A stretch of DNA of 64,000 bases from Eggerthellaceae bacterium (lineage in GTDB: Bacteria; Actinomycetota; Coriobacteriia; Coriobacteriales; Eggerthellaceae), in contig JAAVZC010000014.1 in the NCBI GenBank assembly GCA_022791455.1, positions 397,119-461,118 of the forward strand, read 5' to 3'. Position numbers and translations under genes: made by a program. The notes under the pieces are model-generated. The model ran no database searches and had not been told where the DNA came from. It saw nothing but the letters and a program-made list of their open reading frames with translations. Below, one piece after another: positions 1 to 8,281 of this stretch (its first letter is position 1; each line of letters begins with the position of its first letter).

Positions 1-662
1 AGCACCTCTTTGCTGGAAGCCTCCATGGAGCACTGCAGCAGCCCGTCGGGAATCAGCCACTTGTTTTCACCGGCAATTTCGCGGGGCTTGTCCACGAACC
101 GCACGCTCATGTCGTCGGCCGCAATGAGCGCGAACGATGCCAGCTTCTGCGAGGGGTTCGGCAGAATGGCGTTGTGGCGCGCGATGGTGGTGCGGGTGGC
201 GCCGAAGTCGTCGGTGCCCATTTCGTGCATGTAGGCCTGCTTCGCTTCCAGAAGCGCAATGGCGAAGTAGCGGGGGCCGCGCGCCTCGAAGGCGGCTTCG
301 GCCTCTTCGTCGGTCATTTCGCGCACGGTGGTGTCGGCATCGCCCTCGAAGTCGATCACCAGCAGGTCGGTGGAAGGCGTTTTCTCCATCCGACCCAGCT
401 CAGCCGCCAGGTAGTCGGCCACCTGCAGCGACAGCTCCACGAAATCGCCCTGGCCGCGAAAGTAGGAGTCCAGTTCGGCGGCGAACCCGCTGTTAGCGGC
501 GAACTCGCCACGCTTGCTGTCCAGGTTGCCCACCATGCGTTTGGCCTGCGACGTCACGTAGCGCTTCGCCGTCTTGTTCCCCAAATCCATGGGGGCCTGC
601 GCCATCACGTTCACGCACGCCACAAAGTCGAACACATGCAGAATAGCCTGGTTTATTTTCAC
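1..662 (-). CDS. Nucleoid-associated protein, NdpA/YejK-like (3' end beyond window)
   Basis: Read on the complement from GTG at 662, the frame stays open for 220 codons to the window edge, so the C-terminus is missing. It begins VKINQAILHVFDF, close to the start usual for 37-kDa nucleoid-associated proteins of Gram-positive bacteria (PF04245). An AAGGA ribosome site lies about 8 bases upstream of the GTG. These proteins bind the nucleoid, but their exact role is poorly defined. The gene diverges from the LuxR regulator at 946, with about 280 bp between them. The family call rests on the N-terminal motif and the overall style of the protein; no other function is suggested by the neighbours. 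Confidence 0.7.
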   Translation of the reverse strand, partial: MKINQAILHVFDFVACVNVMAQAPMDLGNKTAKRYVTSQAKRMVGNLDSKRGEFAANSGFAAELDSYFRGQGDFVELSLQVADYLAAELGRMEKTPSTDLLVIDFEGDADTTVREMTDEEAEAAFEARGPRYFAIALLEAKQAYMHEMGTDDFGATRTTIARHNAILPNPSQKLASFALIAADDMSVRFVDKPREIAGENKWLIPDGLLQCSMEASSKEV

Positions 663-945
663 CGGAGTCCTTCCCGAAATGCCTTTAATCGCGAAGGGGA
701 ATTATAGCGGCAGCGTCATCTGCCGTCTTGCCGTGCGCCCATCAATGGCAAGGAATAAGGCCTCCGGACGAGGCCAAAACCGAAACTCGACGTTGCTGCT
801 GGCGCCGTTATGTTGGCGCCGGCAGAGGGCGTGGTAACAAGACATTGAAAAGAGCCATGCGGTATACTGAGGGCGAAACACCGGCGCTCAGCTCTTCCGC
901 TGGCAGCCGATTAGCGCCACGCAGCACTCAATGGAGGGAGGATCC

Positions 946-2433
946 GTGAGCGACCAGAATACGCCCATGGGCCAATCGTCTGCCTCCGCTCAGCTGCGAG
1001 CCGTTGCCGCCGGAATGACCGGCTCGTTCTTCGGCCTAGCCGCCATCCGCGTGTGGATTCAATGCGTGAAGTACCGCACCTACACCTTTACCGATGGCGA
1101 TGGTTTCTCGCTGGCCATCAACCTCATCTTCTGCGTTTTTGCCGCTGTTTTGCTGGCTTATGTGGCGAAACGAGGGTTCCCGCAGCAACTGCGCACCGTG
1201 CTCGCATGGTATTCGGTTACCGCCATGTCGCTTACGGGTGTGCTAATGTTTTTAGGCTACGATTCTTTTCGTGGCCTGGGAATTCTCACGTGCACGTTGG
1301 CCGGAACAGGCCTGGTGTGGGGCGCCGGATCATGGATGGAGTTTTACTTAAAGCTACAGGCGCGCGAAGCGCTCTTCTGCGCATTGGTGTCGCTGGCCCT
1401 CGGGGCGCTGGGGGCCATGGTGCTGGGACTGTTGCCCGGATACGTTTCCATTATGGTTTCTATCGTCATGCCAACTCTTTCATTTGTGTTGCTGCGTCAA
1501 GCGCTTGCCTCCGTCGAGAACAAAAGCGAAGAATCCAGCCTCGATGGGGTCTACGGTTCTGAGCCCCGCATCACCTGGGTGCGGCTACTCGCCGGTCTGG
1601 CCTTGTTCGAATTCGTTGTGGGCATTGGCCGTGGATTCCCTTTCGGCGAAGCATTCCAGCTTGCACCCGGCTTCCAAATTGCCCATCAGCTTGCGGTGGT
1701 GGCCCTGAGCGCCCTGGCCATTTGGCTTGTGCTCGGGCGCGGACGGTTCATCCGCTATTCCGCCCTCTGGCGTATTGAGGTGGTGCTGGTAGCGGCGAGC
1801 GTTGTAGCTTCGGCGTCGCTTGGCTGGTGGGGCCTTTCCATTGGCTCTACCGGCATAACGCTCGCGAACTCCCTGATGCTGGCGCTTCTGTGGTACACCG
1901 CCTACGACGTTGGGCGCCACTATCCCGGCAATCGCTTCGTCCCCCTGGGGGTCATATGGCTTGTCTACACCTTGGGAAGAGAAGTCGGCCGGGCCTTTGT
2001 CTTGGTGTTGCCTCCCACTTCCGCCATCGTATCGCTGTTGGAAGTGTTCATGCTTCTGCTGGTTTCGCTCAGCATCGCGCTGTTGTTCGGTGCGAACGTT
2101 CCCCGGACTCGCGAGTTGTTTGCCAGCTTGCGGAAGGCCGTTGCGAGCGCCAGCCCAGCTGCCGACTTCACCGATCCAGCCGTCGCCGCCGACTCCACCG
2201 CCCCTTCTTCCGCGCCCCTCGGCCGCACACCTGTCAACCTCATCGTTCGCTACGGCCTCACCCAGCGCGAGGCGGAAGTGGTGGAAGCTCTCGTGCAGGG
2301 GAAAAGCAAGGCACAAATCGCCCAAGATCTATTTCTCTCCGAAAACACCGTGCGCGGCTACGTAAAGAACGCCTACGCAAAGATGGACGTCCACAGCAAG
2401 ACCCAACTCCGAGAAAAGTACTGGGGCCGCTAA
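946..2433 (+). CDS. LuxR-family transcriptional regulator with about 12 membrane helices
   Basis: A 495-residue protein. The first 390 or so residues are a chain of hydrophobic helices, followed by an Ala/Pro-rich linker and a C-terminal LuxR helix-turn-helix (LTQREAEVVEALVQGKSKAQ, then SENTVRGYVKNAYAKM). GTG at 946 is chosen because GGAGGGAGG lies 5-7 bases upstream; a longer ATG start at 931 would place that ribosome site inside the gene. Membrane-bound LuxR proteins of this layout are numerous in Eggerthellaceae, usually beside a reductase operon. Here the next genes are a FAD reductase and a multiheme cytochrome in the same direction, so it probably senses an electron acceptor and controls them. 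The ligand is unknown. Confidence 0.85.
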   Translation: MSDQNTPMGQSSASAQLRAVAAGMTGSFFGLAAIRVWIQCVKYRTYTFTDGDGFSLAINLIFCVFAAVLLAYVAKRGFPQQLRTVLAWYSVTAMSLTGVLMFLGYDSFRGLGILTCTLAGTGLVWGAGSWMEFYLKLQAREALFCALVSLALGALGAMVLGLLPGYVSIMVSIVMPTLSFVLLRQALASVENKSEESSLDGVYGSEPRITWVRLLAGLALFEFVVGIGRGFPFGEAFQLAPGFQIAHQLAVVALSALAIWLVLGRGRFIRYSALWRIEVVLVAASVVASASLGWWGLSIGSTGITLANSLMLALLWYTAYDVGRHYPGNRFVPLGVIWLVYTLGREVGRAFVLVLPPTSAIVSLLEVFMLLLVSLSIALLFGANVPRTRELFASLRKAVASASPAADFTDPAVAADSTAPSSAPLGRTPVNLIVRYGLTQREAEVVEALVQGKSKAQIAQDLFLSENTVRGYVKNAYAKMDVHSKTQLREKYWGR

Positions 2434-2646
2434 TCGCCGCACCAGCCCAAGCGAACCCTTTGAGATCTTCGTCAGGCTCTTATTCGCACTGCGAGCTTCT
2501 CACCAGGCAAAACATTGCCTACCCACCCGAAAAACCACCCGCGATTATCCAATACCCCCCGACAACGTGTCTGCTTGCCCTCAACCGAACGCCCTATATT
2601 TTTTCCAACGCACAAGATAAGTGCTTTTGGGAGAAAGGAAGGGAAT

Positions 2647-4164
2647 ATGGATACGAGGGAAACAATGCGCGCGTTTGTCGGAAACGGCTTTAGCCGCCGC
2701 AACTTCGTAAAGCTTGCGGCAGGCACGGCGCTTTTGGCGGCCCTGGGGCCAATAACTGGATGCGCGCCGAAAACCGTAAGCGCCCAGGAAGCCTCGGCCT
2801 CCGCCAACCGCACTGTAAGCTGCGATGTGCTGGTGGTGGGCGGCGGCGGAGCCGGTGTGACAGCGGCAGCGCTGGCCGCACAAAACGGCGCCGATACTGT
2901 TCTTATCGAAAAGATGGGATGGCTTGCCGGATCTAGCTCGCTGGCCATCGGCACCTTGTATGGCGCGGGCACCAAGATGCAGCAAGAGCAGGGCATCGAC
3001 GATGGTTGGGAGGGCCTGTACGAGTACTTCCTCACCCGTGGCGGCGACAAACAGGATGATGAGATGCAGCGCTTCTGCGCACAGCATTTCGGCGAAACCA
3101 TCGACTGGCTGCGCGAGGATCTGGCCGTCCCGTTCAAGGACACGCTTTCGCTGAAGGGCACTGACACCGTACCTCGTGCCCACAACCTGAAGCCGGACGC
3201 CACCGTGGCGCTGAACGCCGTGTACGCAATGGCCCTGCAGAACGGCGTCCGCTTCGATTTCGAGATGCCGGCGGAAAGCCTTATTGTTGAGAATGGCGAA
3301 GTGAAGGGCGTGTTGGCGCGCCATTCCGCCGAAGACGTGGTGGAGTACCGAGCTGCGAAAACCATCATTGCCACCGGCGGCTTCTGCCGCAACAGCCAGA
3401 TGATTGACGAGTACATGCCCGACTACTCGGGCGTTTACACCGAGGTGGGTGTGGGCTGCACCGGCGAGGGCCTGCAAATGGGCTTGGACATCGGGGCCGA
3501 CTACATTGGCCATGGCGGCACCAACGGCATTCTGGCTTGCGCGGTTTCCGCTGGTCAGAGCAAGCTTATCGACAAGAAGGCAATGTGGGTGAACGCCGAG
3601 GGTGTCCGCTTCAACAACGAGGCGGGACAGACCCACGACATTTATTACCAAGTGGCGCACTTCCCCGGCCAATCCTTCTACGCCGTGTACGACAAGGCCA
3701 TGGTAGAGGCGCTAAACGCCGATCTGAAAGCCAGCTACGATCTGGGACTCGAGATGGGAATTTTCGCCGAAGCGGAAACCGTTGAAGAAGCAGGCAACGC
3801 GCTGGGCATCAACGGCGCCGCGTTGCAGCAGCAGCTCGACGAGTACAACGCCATGGTGGCTGCCGGCGAGGACACCCAATTCGGCAAGAAGGCCGAGAAT
3901 CTGCAGCCTATTGACCAGGGGCCTTTCTCCGTACTCACCATGGGGGTGTGTACCCACGGCTCTTTCGGCGGTTATAAAGTGAACACGCAATTCCAGGTGC
4001 TCGATACCGCAGGCCAGCCCATTCCCAACCTTTATTCCGCGGGCGAAGTCTGCTGCGGATCTTTCATCTACGACGATTATCCGGCTGGCGGATGCGGCCT
4101 TAACTTCTCTTACACGTCTGGCCGCTATGCAGGCATCAACGCCGCGAATGCGGTTCGCGCATAG
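2647..4164 (+). CDS. Tat-exported FAD-dependent reductase (fumarate reductase/UrdA-like flavoprotein), lipoprotein
   Basis: A 505-residue flavoprotein of the FrdA/SdhA superfamily. The N-terminus has a twin-arginine motif (SRRNFVKL) and a lipobox ending ITGC, so it is probably exported folded and anchored by lipid. The Rossmann motif VLVVGGGGAGVTAA binds FAD, and the C-terminus has the family motif YTSGRYAG. There is no FMN-binding or heme domain, so electrons must come from a partner, most likely the cytochrome that starts 16 bp downstream. ATG 2647 is used because it directly precedes the Tat signal and follows a GGAAGGG site; a longer frame upstream lacks support. The substrate-site motif near the end (DDYPAGGCGLNF) differs from canonical fumarate reductase, so the acceptor may be another organic molecule. 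Confidence 0.85.
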   Translation: MDTRETMRAFVGNGFSRRNFVKLAAGTALLAALGPITGCAPKTVSAQEASASANRTVSCDVLVVGGGGAGVTAAALAAQNGADTVLIEKMGWLAGSSSLAIGTLYGAGTKMQQEQGIDDGWEGLYEYFLTRGGDKQDDEMQRFCAQHFGETIDWLREDLAVPFKDTLSLKGTDTVPRAHNLKPDATVALNAVYAMALQNGVRFDFEMPAESLIVENGEVKGVLARHSAEDVVEYRAAKTIIATGGFCRNSQMIDEYMPDYSGVYTEVGVGCTGEGLQMGLDIGADYIGHGGTNGILACAVSAGQSKLIDKKAMWVNAEGVRFNNEAGQTHDIYYQVAHFPGQSFYAVYDKAMVEALNADLKASYDLGLEMGIFAEAETVEEAGNALGINGAALQQQLDEYNAMVAAGEDTQFGKKAENLQPIDQGPFSVLTMGVCTHGSFGGYKVNTQFQVLDTAGQPIPNLYSAGEVCCGSFIYDDYPAGGCGLNFSYTSGRYAGINAANAVRA

Positions 4165-4179
4165 ACAGGGGTGATTTCC

Positions 4180-4947
4180 ATGACTGAAGAAATGATGACC
4201 GAAACCAATACGGCGAGTCCGGCCACGAAAGCCGCGTCGATCTCTGAAGCCGGCACCTCCTCTGCGGGCAGCGCTTCCCCGAAGCGACCGCGCAAGAAGG
4301 CCCTTGTTGCCGCTGTTGTGGTGGTAGCCATTGCCGCAGTAGGAGCTGGGCTTTTCGCGTGGCACGAGCAACCAAGCTTCTGCAGCGCCATCTGTCACAC
4401 CCCCATGGACGCGTATGGCAAAACCTATCTGGATGGAACTCAGGACGAATTCGGCAATTCCCTCACTGCGGAAGAATCCAACAGCATGCTGGCCTACGCC
4501 CATTCCCAGTACATGGGCGGCATCACGTGCTTGGACTGCCACGTGCCCACCTTGGACGAGCAAGTTTCCGAAGGGCTGGCGTGGGTTGCCGGCAACTACG
4601 TGGTAGAGGGCGAGAATGCCAACGGCGACGCCCTTTTGGAAGAGCGGACGCTGGCGGACCTGACTGCGGCGCGCGAGGTAGCGCCGGAGTCCTTCTGCCT
4701 CAACGATTCCTGCCACGTGACCACTCCCGACCGTGCCGCACTGTTCGAGAAGACCAAGTACCTTGAAAGCGTGTACAACCCGCATTCCGACCGTCACGGC
4801 GACATCGATTGCGGAACCTGCCACAAGGCCCATAGCCAATCGGTGAACTACTGCACCGAGTGCCACGCCTCGGCACCCGTGCCGGAGGGTTGGCTAACCA
4901 TGGCCGAAGCCCAGGAAAAAGGCATTGTGGAAACGGTGAACCAGTAG
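4180..4947 (+). CDS. NapC/NrfH-like membrane-anchored multiheme cytochrome c
   Basis: A 255-residue protein: a cytoplasmic tail, one membrane helix (about residues 41-60), then an extracytoplasmic heme domain. Heme-binding motifs are CSAICH (68-73, CX3CH), CLDCH (117-121), CLNDSCH (173-179, CX4CH), CGTCH (211-215) and CTECH (225-229). This suggests up to five hemes, two at non-canonical motifs. Such proteins take electrons from menaquinol and pass them to a partner reductase, here the FAD lipoprotein encoded 15 bp upstream. ATG 4180 is favoured over GTG 4171 because AGGGGTGA sits at the right distance. A paralogue with the same motif order lies at 50205-50936. Confidence 0.85.
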   Translation: MTEEMMTETNTASPATKAASISEAGTSSAGSASPKRPRKKALVAAVVVVAIAAVGAGLFAWHEQPSFCSAICHTPMDAYGKTYLDGTQDEFGNSLTAEESNSMLAYAHSQYMGGITCLDCHVPTLDEQVSEGLAWVAGNYVVEGENANGDALLEERTLADLTAAREVAPESFCLNDSCHVTTPDRAALFEKTKYLESVYNPHSDRHGDIDCGTCHKAHSQSVNYCTECHASAPVPEGWLTMAEAQEKGIVETVNQ

Positions 4948-4965
4948 CATCCTTTCCCCACGCGA

Positions 4966-5002
4966 GAAGGCGGGTCTTCATCACGAAGGCCCGCCTTCTT
5001 GT
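4966..5002 (+). terminator. Hairpin terminator after the LuxR/FAD/cytochrome cassette
   Basis: A GAAGGCGGG arm pairs with CCCGCCTTC about 15 bases later, and TTGTTATT follows. It lies 18 bp after the cytochrome stop codon. Confidence 0.8.
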
Positions 5003-5034
5003 TATTCAGGGGTGTTTAGGTTACGGCTGAAAAC

Positions 5035-5215
5035 AGCGAGCCCCGCGCGGGAGACGAAGGGACGCGGGGCTCGATATGTTTGCGCTCGAAGCGCGTGGCC
5101 GGTGCGGTGCGAACCCCCGAGGGGAGAGGAGGGAGAACCAGGGTTCGCAACGCTTCCAACCTGGGCCTTACGGGAGGAGTTCCGCGGCCCTTCCTTTGAA
5201 CAAAACGAAGTTTAC
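5035..5215 (-). ncRNA. Candidate structured small RNA (no family recognised)
   Basis: No credible reading frame fills 5003-5276, but the complement strand looks like a compact RNA gene. A possible promoter upstream pairs TTGAAA (5243-5248) with TAAACT (5219-5224) at 18 bp. The transcript would fold into successive hairpins: GGGCC/GGCCC (5163-5190), a CCAGG stem (5138-5164), CCCC-GA-GGGG (about 5115-5124) and GCGCT-TCG-AGCGC (5082-5094). It would end at a 10-bp GAGCCCCGCG/CGCGGGGCTC terminator (5038-5072) followed by TGTTTTC. I looked for SRP RNA, 6S RNA, tmRNA and RNase P signatures and saw none convincing. It could instead be the 3' untranslated region of the gene ending at 5277. Confidence 0.4.
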
Positions 5216-5276
5216 CATAGTTTACTTCTGTGTAAAGAAGAATTTCAAACTTTTTCAATTTTCTTGAATGGACGGA

Positions 5277-6371
5277 CTAGCGGGCGTGGCGGCCACGGGG
5301 TTCGCCGGCGGGTGTCCAGGGCATGGAGCGCTTGCCGTCAACGGGGCTAGCGGGCGCTTCGCCGTAGCCGCGCGAGCGGGCGGGCGGCGTGACCACTTGG
5401 TAAGCAGGGTCGGAGGGAACGTAGCGAACGCCGGCGGAAGTTTGCTCGCTGGGGCCGGCGGCGTAGCGGGAAGAGGGCATGCCGGAAGGGTAGCCCTGGC
5501 CCACGGCACGCGCTTGCGGCTGGGCCGCGGGGCGAGCCTGCGCCGGCATGGGCTGAGCGGCGCGGGTGGCAGAGGCGGATGCGGCCTGCGCGGCCGAGGG
5601 AGCCGGTTGAGCTGCGGCACCGGCTTGCTGGGCAGCGCGCATCTGGGCCTCGCGGGCAGCTTGCTGGCGAATGCGGGCCGCCTGCATGGCGCGGGCCTGC
5701 GCCTCGCTGCGCTGGTCGAGGCCCGCGTAGCCGGCGCCAGCCGTTTGGTCTTTACCATAGGGAACGTTCACCGCGCCGCGAGCAGCGCGGCCACGAGGCT
5801 TGGATTCTTCACGGGCAGACGCCTGGGCAGCCACAGGAGAAGCAGCGGCCACCTGGCCGTACTGACCGGGACGCCCCGCAACCTGGCCAGCACCGGGAAC
5901 GGCACGACCAGCCGCAGCCTGAGGAGCGCCCGGCGTGCTGGGATACGCCCCCGCACCAACCGGTACCGCGCCCCCGCGCTGAGCGGCAGCGGCCTGCTGG
6001 GCAGCATACTGGGCCGCTTGCGAACCGGGAACCGCCCCGGCCGGCTGCCCCTGAGGACGAGCCGCCGAAGCACCGGCCGCAGCGCCTGCGGCACCGGCAG
6101 CAGCGCTCCCCTGCCCCGCCGGGCGAGCCCCCACCGCAGCACCCGACTGCGGCGTGCGCGGCGCGCGGCGCCCCGCGTCATTGTTGCCGCGTCGGCTGAG
6201 GAACACCTGCATCTCCGCCACCTTGCGCCGCTCTTGCTCAAGGCTATCCACCATGCCGCGCGTGCGCCGGTCAATGGAAAGCACCCAGGCCACCATGCCA
6301 ATAATGGCAATGGCCAAAACCCCCAGGCCAACGCTGACAAGGGAAAAAGGAGACGACAGGAAATCGATCAT
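5277..6371 (-). CDS. Membrane-anchored low-complexity protein of unknown function
   Basis: A 364-residue protein with one N-terminal membrane helix (about residues 9-31), a short charged helix (RRTRGMVDSLEQERRKVAEM, probably coiled coil), and then some 300 residues very rich in Ala, Gln, Pro, Gly and Arg. I recognise no domain in the tail. The composition suggests a disordered stalk or cytoplasmic tail. No good ribosome site precedes the ATG at 6371, so the start is uncertain. It stands alone: repeats and a long inverted repeat lie upstream and the candidate small RNA lies downstream. Confidence 0.6.
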   Translation of the reverse strand: MIDFLSSPFSLVSVGLGVLAIAIIGMVAWVLSIDRRTRGMVDSLEQERRKVAEMQVFLSRRGNNDAGRRAPRTPQSGAAVGARPAGQGSAAAGAAGAAAGASAARPQGQPAGAVPGSQAAQYAAQQAAAAQRGGAVPVGAGAYPSTPGAPQAAAGRAVPGAGQVAGRPGQYGQVAAASPVAAQASAREESKPRGRAARGAVNVPYGKDQTAGAGYAGLDQRSEAQARAMQAARIRQQAAREAQMRAAQQAGAAAQPAPSAAQAASASATRAAQPMPAQARPAAQPQARAVGQGYPSGMPSSRYAAGPSEQTSAGVRYVPSDPAYQVVTPPARSRGYGEAPASPVDGKRSMPWTPAGEPRGRHAR

Positions 6372-6438
6372 GGTTTCGCCATTCTCGCGAGAAATACTTC
6401 AACGCCTCATAATAGCAGACCACAATAGATAGTGGGAA

Positions 6439-6546
6439 GATCCTTCGCTACGCTCAGGATGACGTAGGTAGACGGAGTTGAAAGGTGTTCGGCCGTCCGA
6501 CACGGGATCTCTCCACTCCGGCCTTCGGCCTCCGGTCGAGATGACG
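6439..6546. repeat. Extragenic repeats, both sub-types
   Basis: A short unit reading GATCCTTCGC...CAGGATGACG (6439-6464) is followed by a second type with the GATCTCTCCACTCCGGCC core that ends GGTCGAGATGACG (6504-6546). Both types recur throughout the window in intergenic and coding positions. Confidence 0.85.
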
Positions 6547-6579
6547 AGGCCGTCAACGCACCTTGGCCCCGAAACGCAG

Positions 6580-6786
6580 CGGCCGTGGCGGGAGGGGCTG
6601 TTTCTGGACACTCTGAGCGCCCCGCCAAAGAACCCGGCTCAAAAAGAAGCGGCTAGGCTAAGCACGGGACTTAAAACTCTGGGATTGGGAGGGACATCCT
6701 GGGCCCTTCATTCGCCGCTTCTCTAGCCGGGTTCGACGCGGGAAGAGCGCTCAGCGTGGCCAGAAACAGCCCCTCCCGGCGCGGCC
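6580..6786. other. 207-bp imperfect inverted repeat, possible structured RNA or miniature element
   Basis: The outer arms (about 6580-6620 and 6747-6786) pair over some 40 bases, including CGGGAGGGGCTGTTTCTGG with CCAGAAACAGCCCCTCCCG. Inner arms 6630-6653 and 6714-6734 pair again (GAACCCGGCT with AGCCGGGTTC, and GAAGCGGC with GCCGCTTC). The result is a long rod with internal loops. It begins about 10 bp past the stop codon of the sensor kinase and contains no credible gene. A long transcription-termination structure, a 6S-like RNA and a miniature inverted-repeat element all remain possible. Confidence 0.5.
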
Positions 6787-6795
6787 GCGGACAGG

Positions 6796-8277
6796 TCAGA
6801 AAGCAGCAGCAACGTCGTCGAGGTTCAGTTCGCGCCCGCCCAAATCTTCGGAAGCATGATCGCTCATCGGCGTTGGCGCAGTGAAGGTGTGGCCAGCGCG
6901 CTCTACCTCCATCATGTCCTCCAGCGCATCCTCGGCCCCCTGCGACTGGCTGGCCCCTTGAGCGCAGTCGGGGAACCGCAGCGTGACGCGCGTCCCCTTC
7001 CCCAGCTCGCTCTCCACCAGCATGCGCGCATCCGGCCCGAAGAATCCCTTCATGCGGTCGTGCACGTTCTTCACGGCAATGCCAAGGCCGCCGGACGACT
7101 CCGGATGCATGATGTTCTCGCAGGCCTCCTGCGACATGCCCACGCCGTCGTCTTCCACCACCACAATCACGTCGTCGCCGTCGATGCGCGCGGAAATGCT
7201 CACGGTCAGTTTGCCTTCGGAAGGCATCGCGTGCTTCACCGCGTTCTCGGCAATGGGCTGCACGATGAACGGCGGCACCATCATAGAGCTGGAGTCGTCG
7301 GACTGGTCCACCTTCAGTTCCAGCCGGTCTTCGCCAAAGCGGGCCACCTCGAACGAAAAGTAGCGCTGCGTTTGCTGCAGCTCGCGCTCCAGCAGGATGC
7401 GGTCGGACGAGTCCTCCAGCGTGGAGCGGTAGAACACGGCGAAGTCGCGCAGCAGCACGCGGGCCTTGGCGGGATCGGTGCGAATGAGCGAGGCGATGGT
7501 GTTGATGGTGTTGAACAGAAAATGCGGGTTGATCTGGCTTTGGAGCATCTTCAGCTCCATGGAAGTGGCCAGCTTGCGCTGCTCCTCGTACTCGGCGGCG
7601 GCCATCTGGCTGGAGAGCATGAGCGCGAAGCCCTCGGCGATGGACTTCTGCGTCTCAGTGATTTTCTTGCCGCTGCGGTAGTAGAACTTCAGCGTGCCTT
7701 CGATGGAGTCGCCCACCATGAGCGGCGCGATGATGGCGGCATTCACCACGGTTTTCGTGTCGGGGAAGCCAATTTCCTCGGCGGTGTAGAGCACGTGGGT
7801 CTCGGCCTCGGCAATGACGTCGTAGGTAGCCTGGGTGCGGATGGGGCCGCCCACCGGGTTCTCGATGGCCTCGGCGCCGGCGTAGCCGAGCACCTTCTCA
7901 CGGTCGGTGATGGAGACGGCCACGGCGGAAGTGGAGGGCAGCAGCAGGTTGCAGATGCCCTGGGCCGCTTTCGAGTTCATACCGTCTTTCATCAGGCCCA
8001 ACATGCTGCTGGCCACTTGCAGCACTTCTTCGGACTGATGGGCGCGCACGGAGTCCGGGTCCATGACCAGGCGGATGACCACCACAATGGAAAGCGTGAA
8101 CACCACGCCGGCAATGACCACCGCGGGAATGGAAACTTGCGGCGAGAAAAGCATCCAGATCATGGCCAGCGCCGCCAGCGCGGACACGGTGAAGGTGAGC
8201 ATCTCCAGCGTGAAGGAGCGGGGGAATCGCCGCTGCGGGTAGTCGGTTTCCCGGTATGCTTTCAGAATTTCAGCCAT
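6796..8277 (-). CDS. LytS/YehU-type sensor histidine kinase
   Basis: A 493-residue sensor kinase. Two membrane helices (about 27-45 and 50-71) are followed by a GAF-like sensing region (about 85-225) and the His_kinase domain with the phosphoacceptor in QINPHFLFNTI (His252). A Bergerat ATPase fold follows, with IAENAVKHAM as N-box and DDGVGM as G1. ATG 8277 follows the TauE-type permease stop by 4 bp, so the two are probably co-transcribed; the longer frame starting inside the permease gene is rejected. No response regulator is adjacent, so its LytR-type partner must be encoded elsewhere. The permease suggests the signal may be a sulfur compound or organic acid, but that is only inference. 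Confidence 0.85.
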   Translation of the reverse strand: MAEILKAYRETDYPQRRFPRSFTLEMLTFTVSALAALAMIWMLFSPQVSIPAVVIAGVVFTLSIVVVIRLVMDPDSVRAHQSEEVLQVASSMLGLMKDGMNSKAAQGICNLLLPSTSAVAVSITDREKVLGYAGAEAIENPVGGPIRTQATYDVIAEAETHVLYTAEEIGFPDTKTVVNAAIIAPLMVGDSIEGTLKFYYRSGKKITETQKSIAEGFALMLSSQMAAAEYEEQRKLATSMELKMLQSQINPHFLFNTINTIASLIRTDPAKARVLLRDFAVFYRSTLEDSSDRILLERELQQTQRYFSFEVARFGEDRLELKVDQSDDSSSMMVPPFIVQPIAENAVKHAMPSEGKLTVSISARIDGDDVIVVVEDDGVGMSQEACENIMHPESSGGLGIAVKNVHDRMKGFFGPDARMLVESELGKGTRVTLRFPDCAQGASQSQGAEDALEDMMEVERAGHTFTAPTPMSDHASEDLGGRELNLDDVAAAF

Positions 8278-8281
8278 GGCA

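Noticed and set aside
5035..5215. SRP (4.5S) RNA at this hairpin-rich stretch
   Set aside because: The conserved GGAAGGAAGCA-type tip loop and its partner are not present on either strand.
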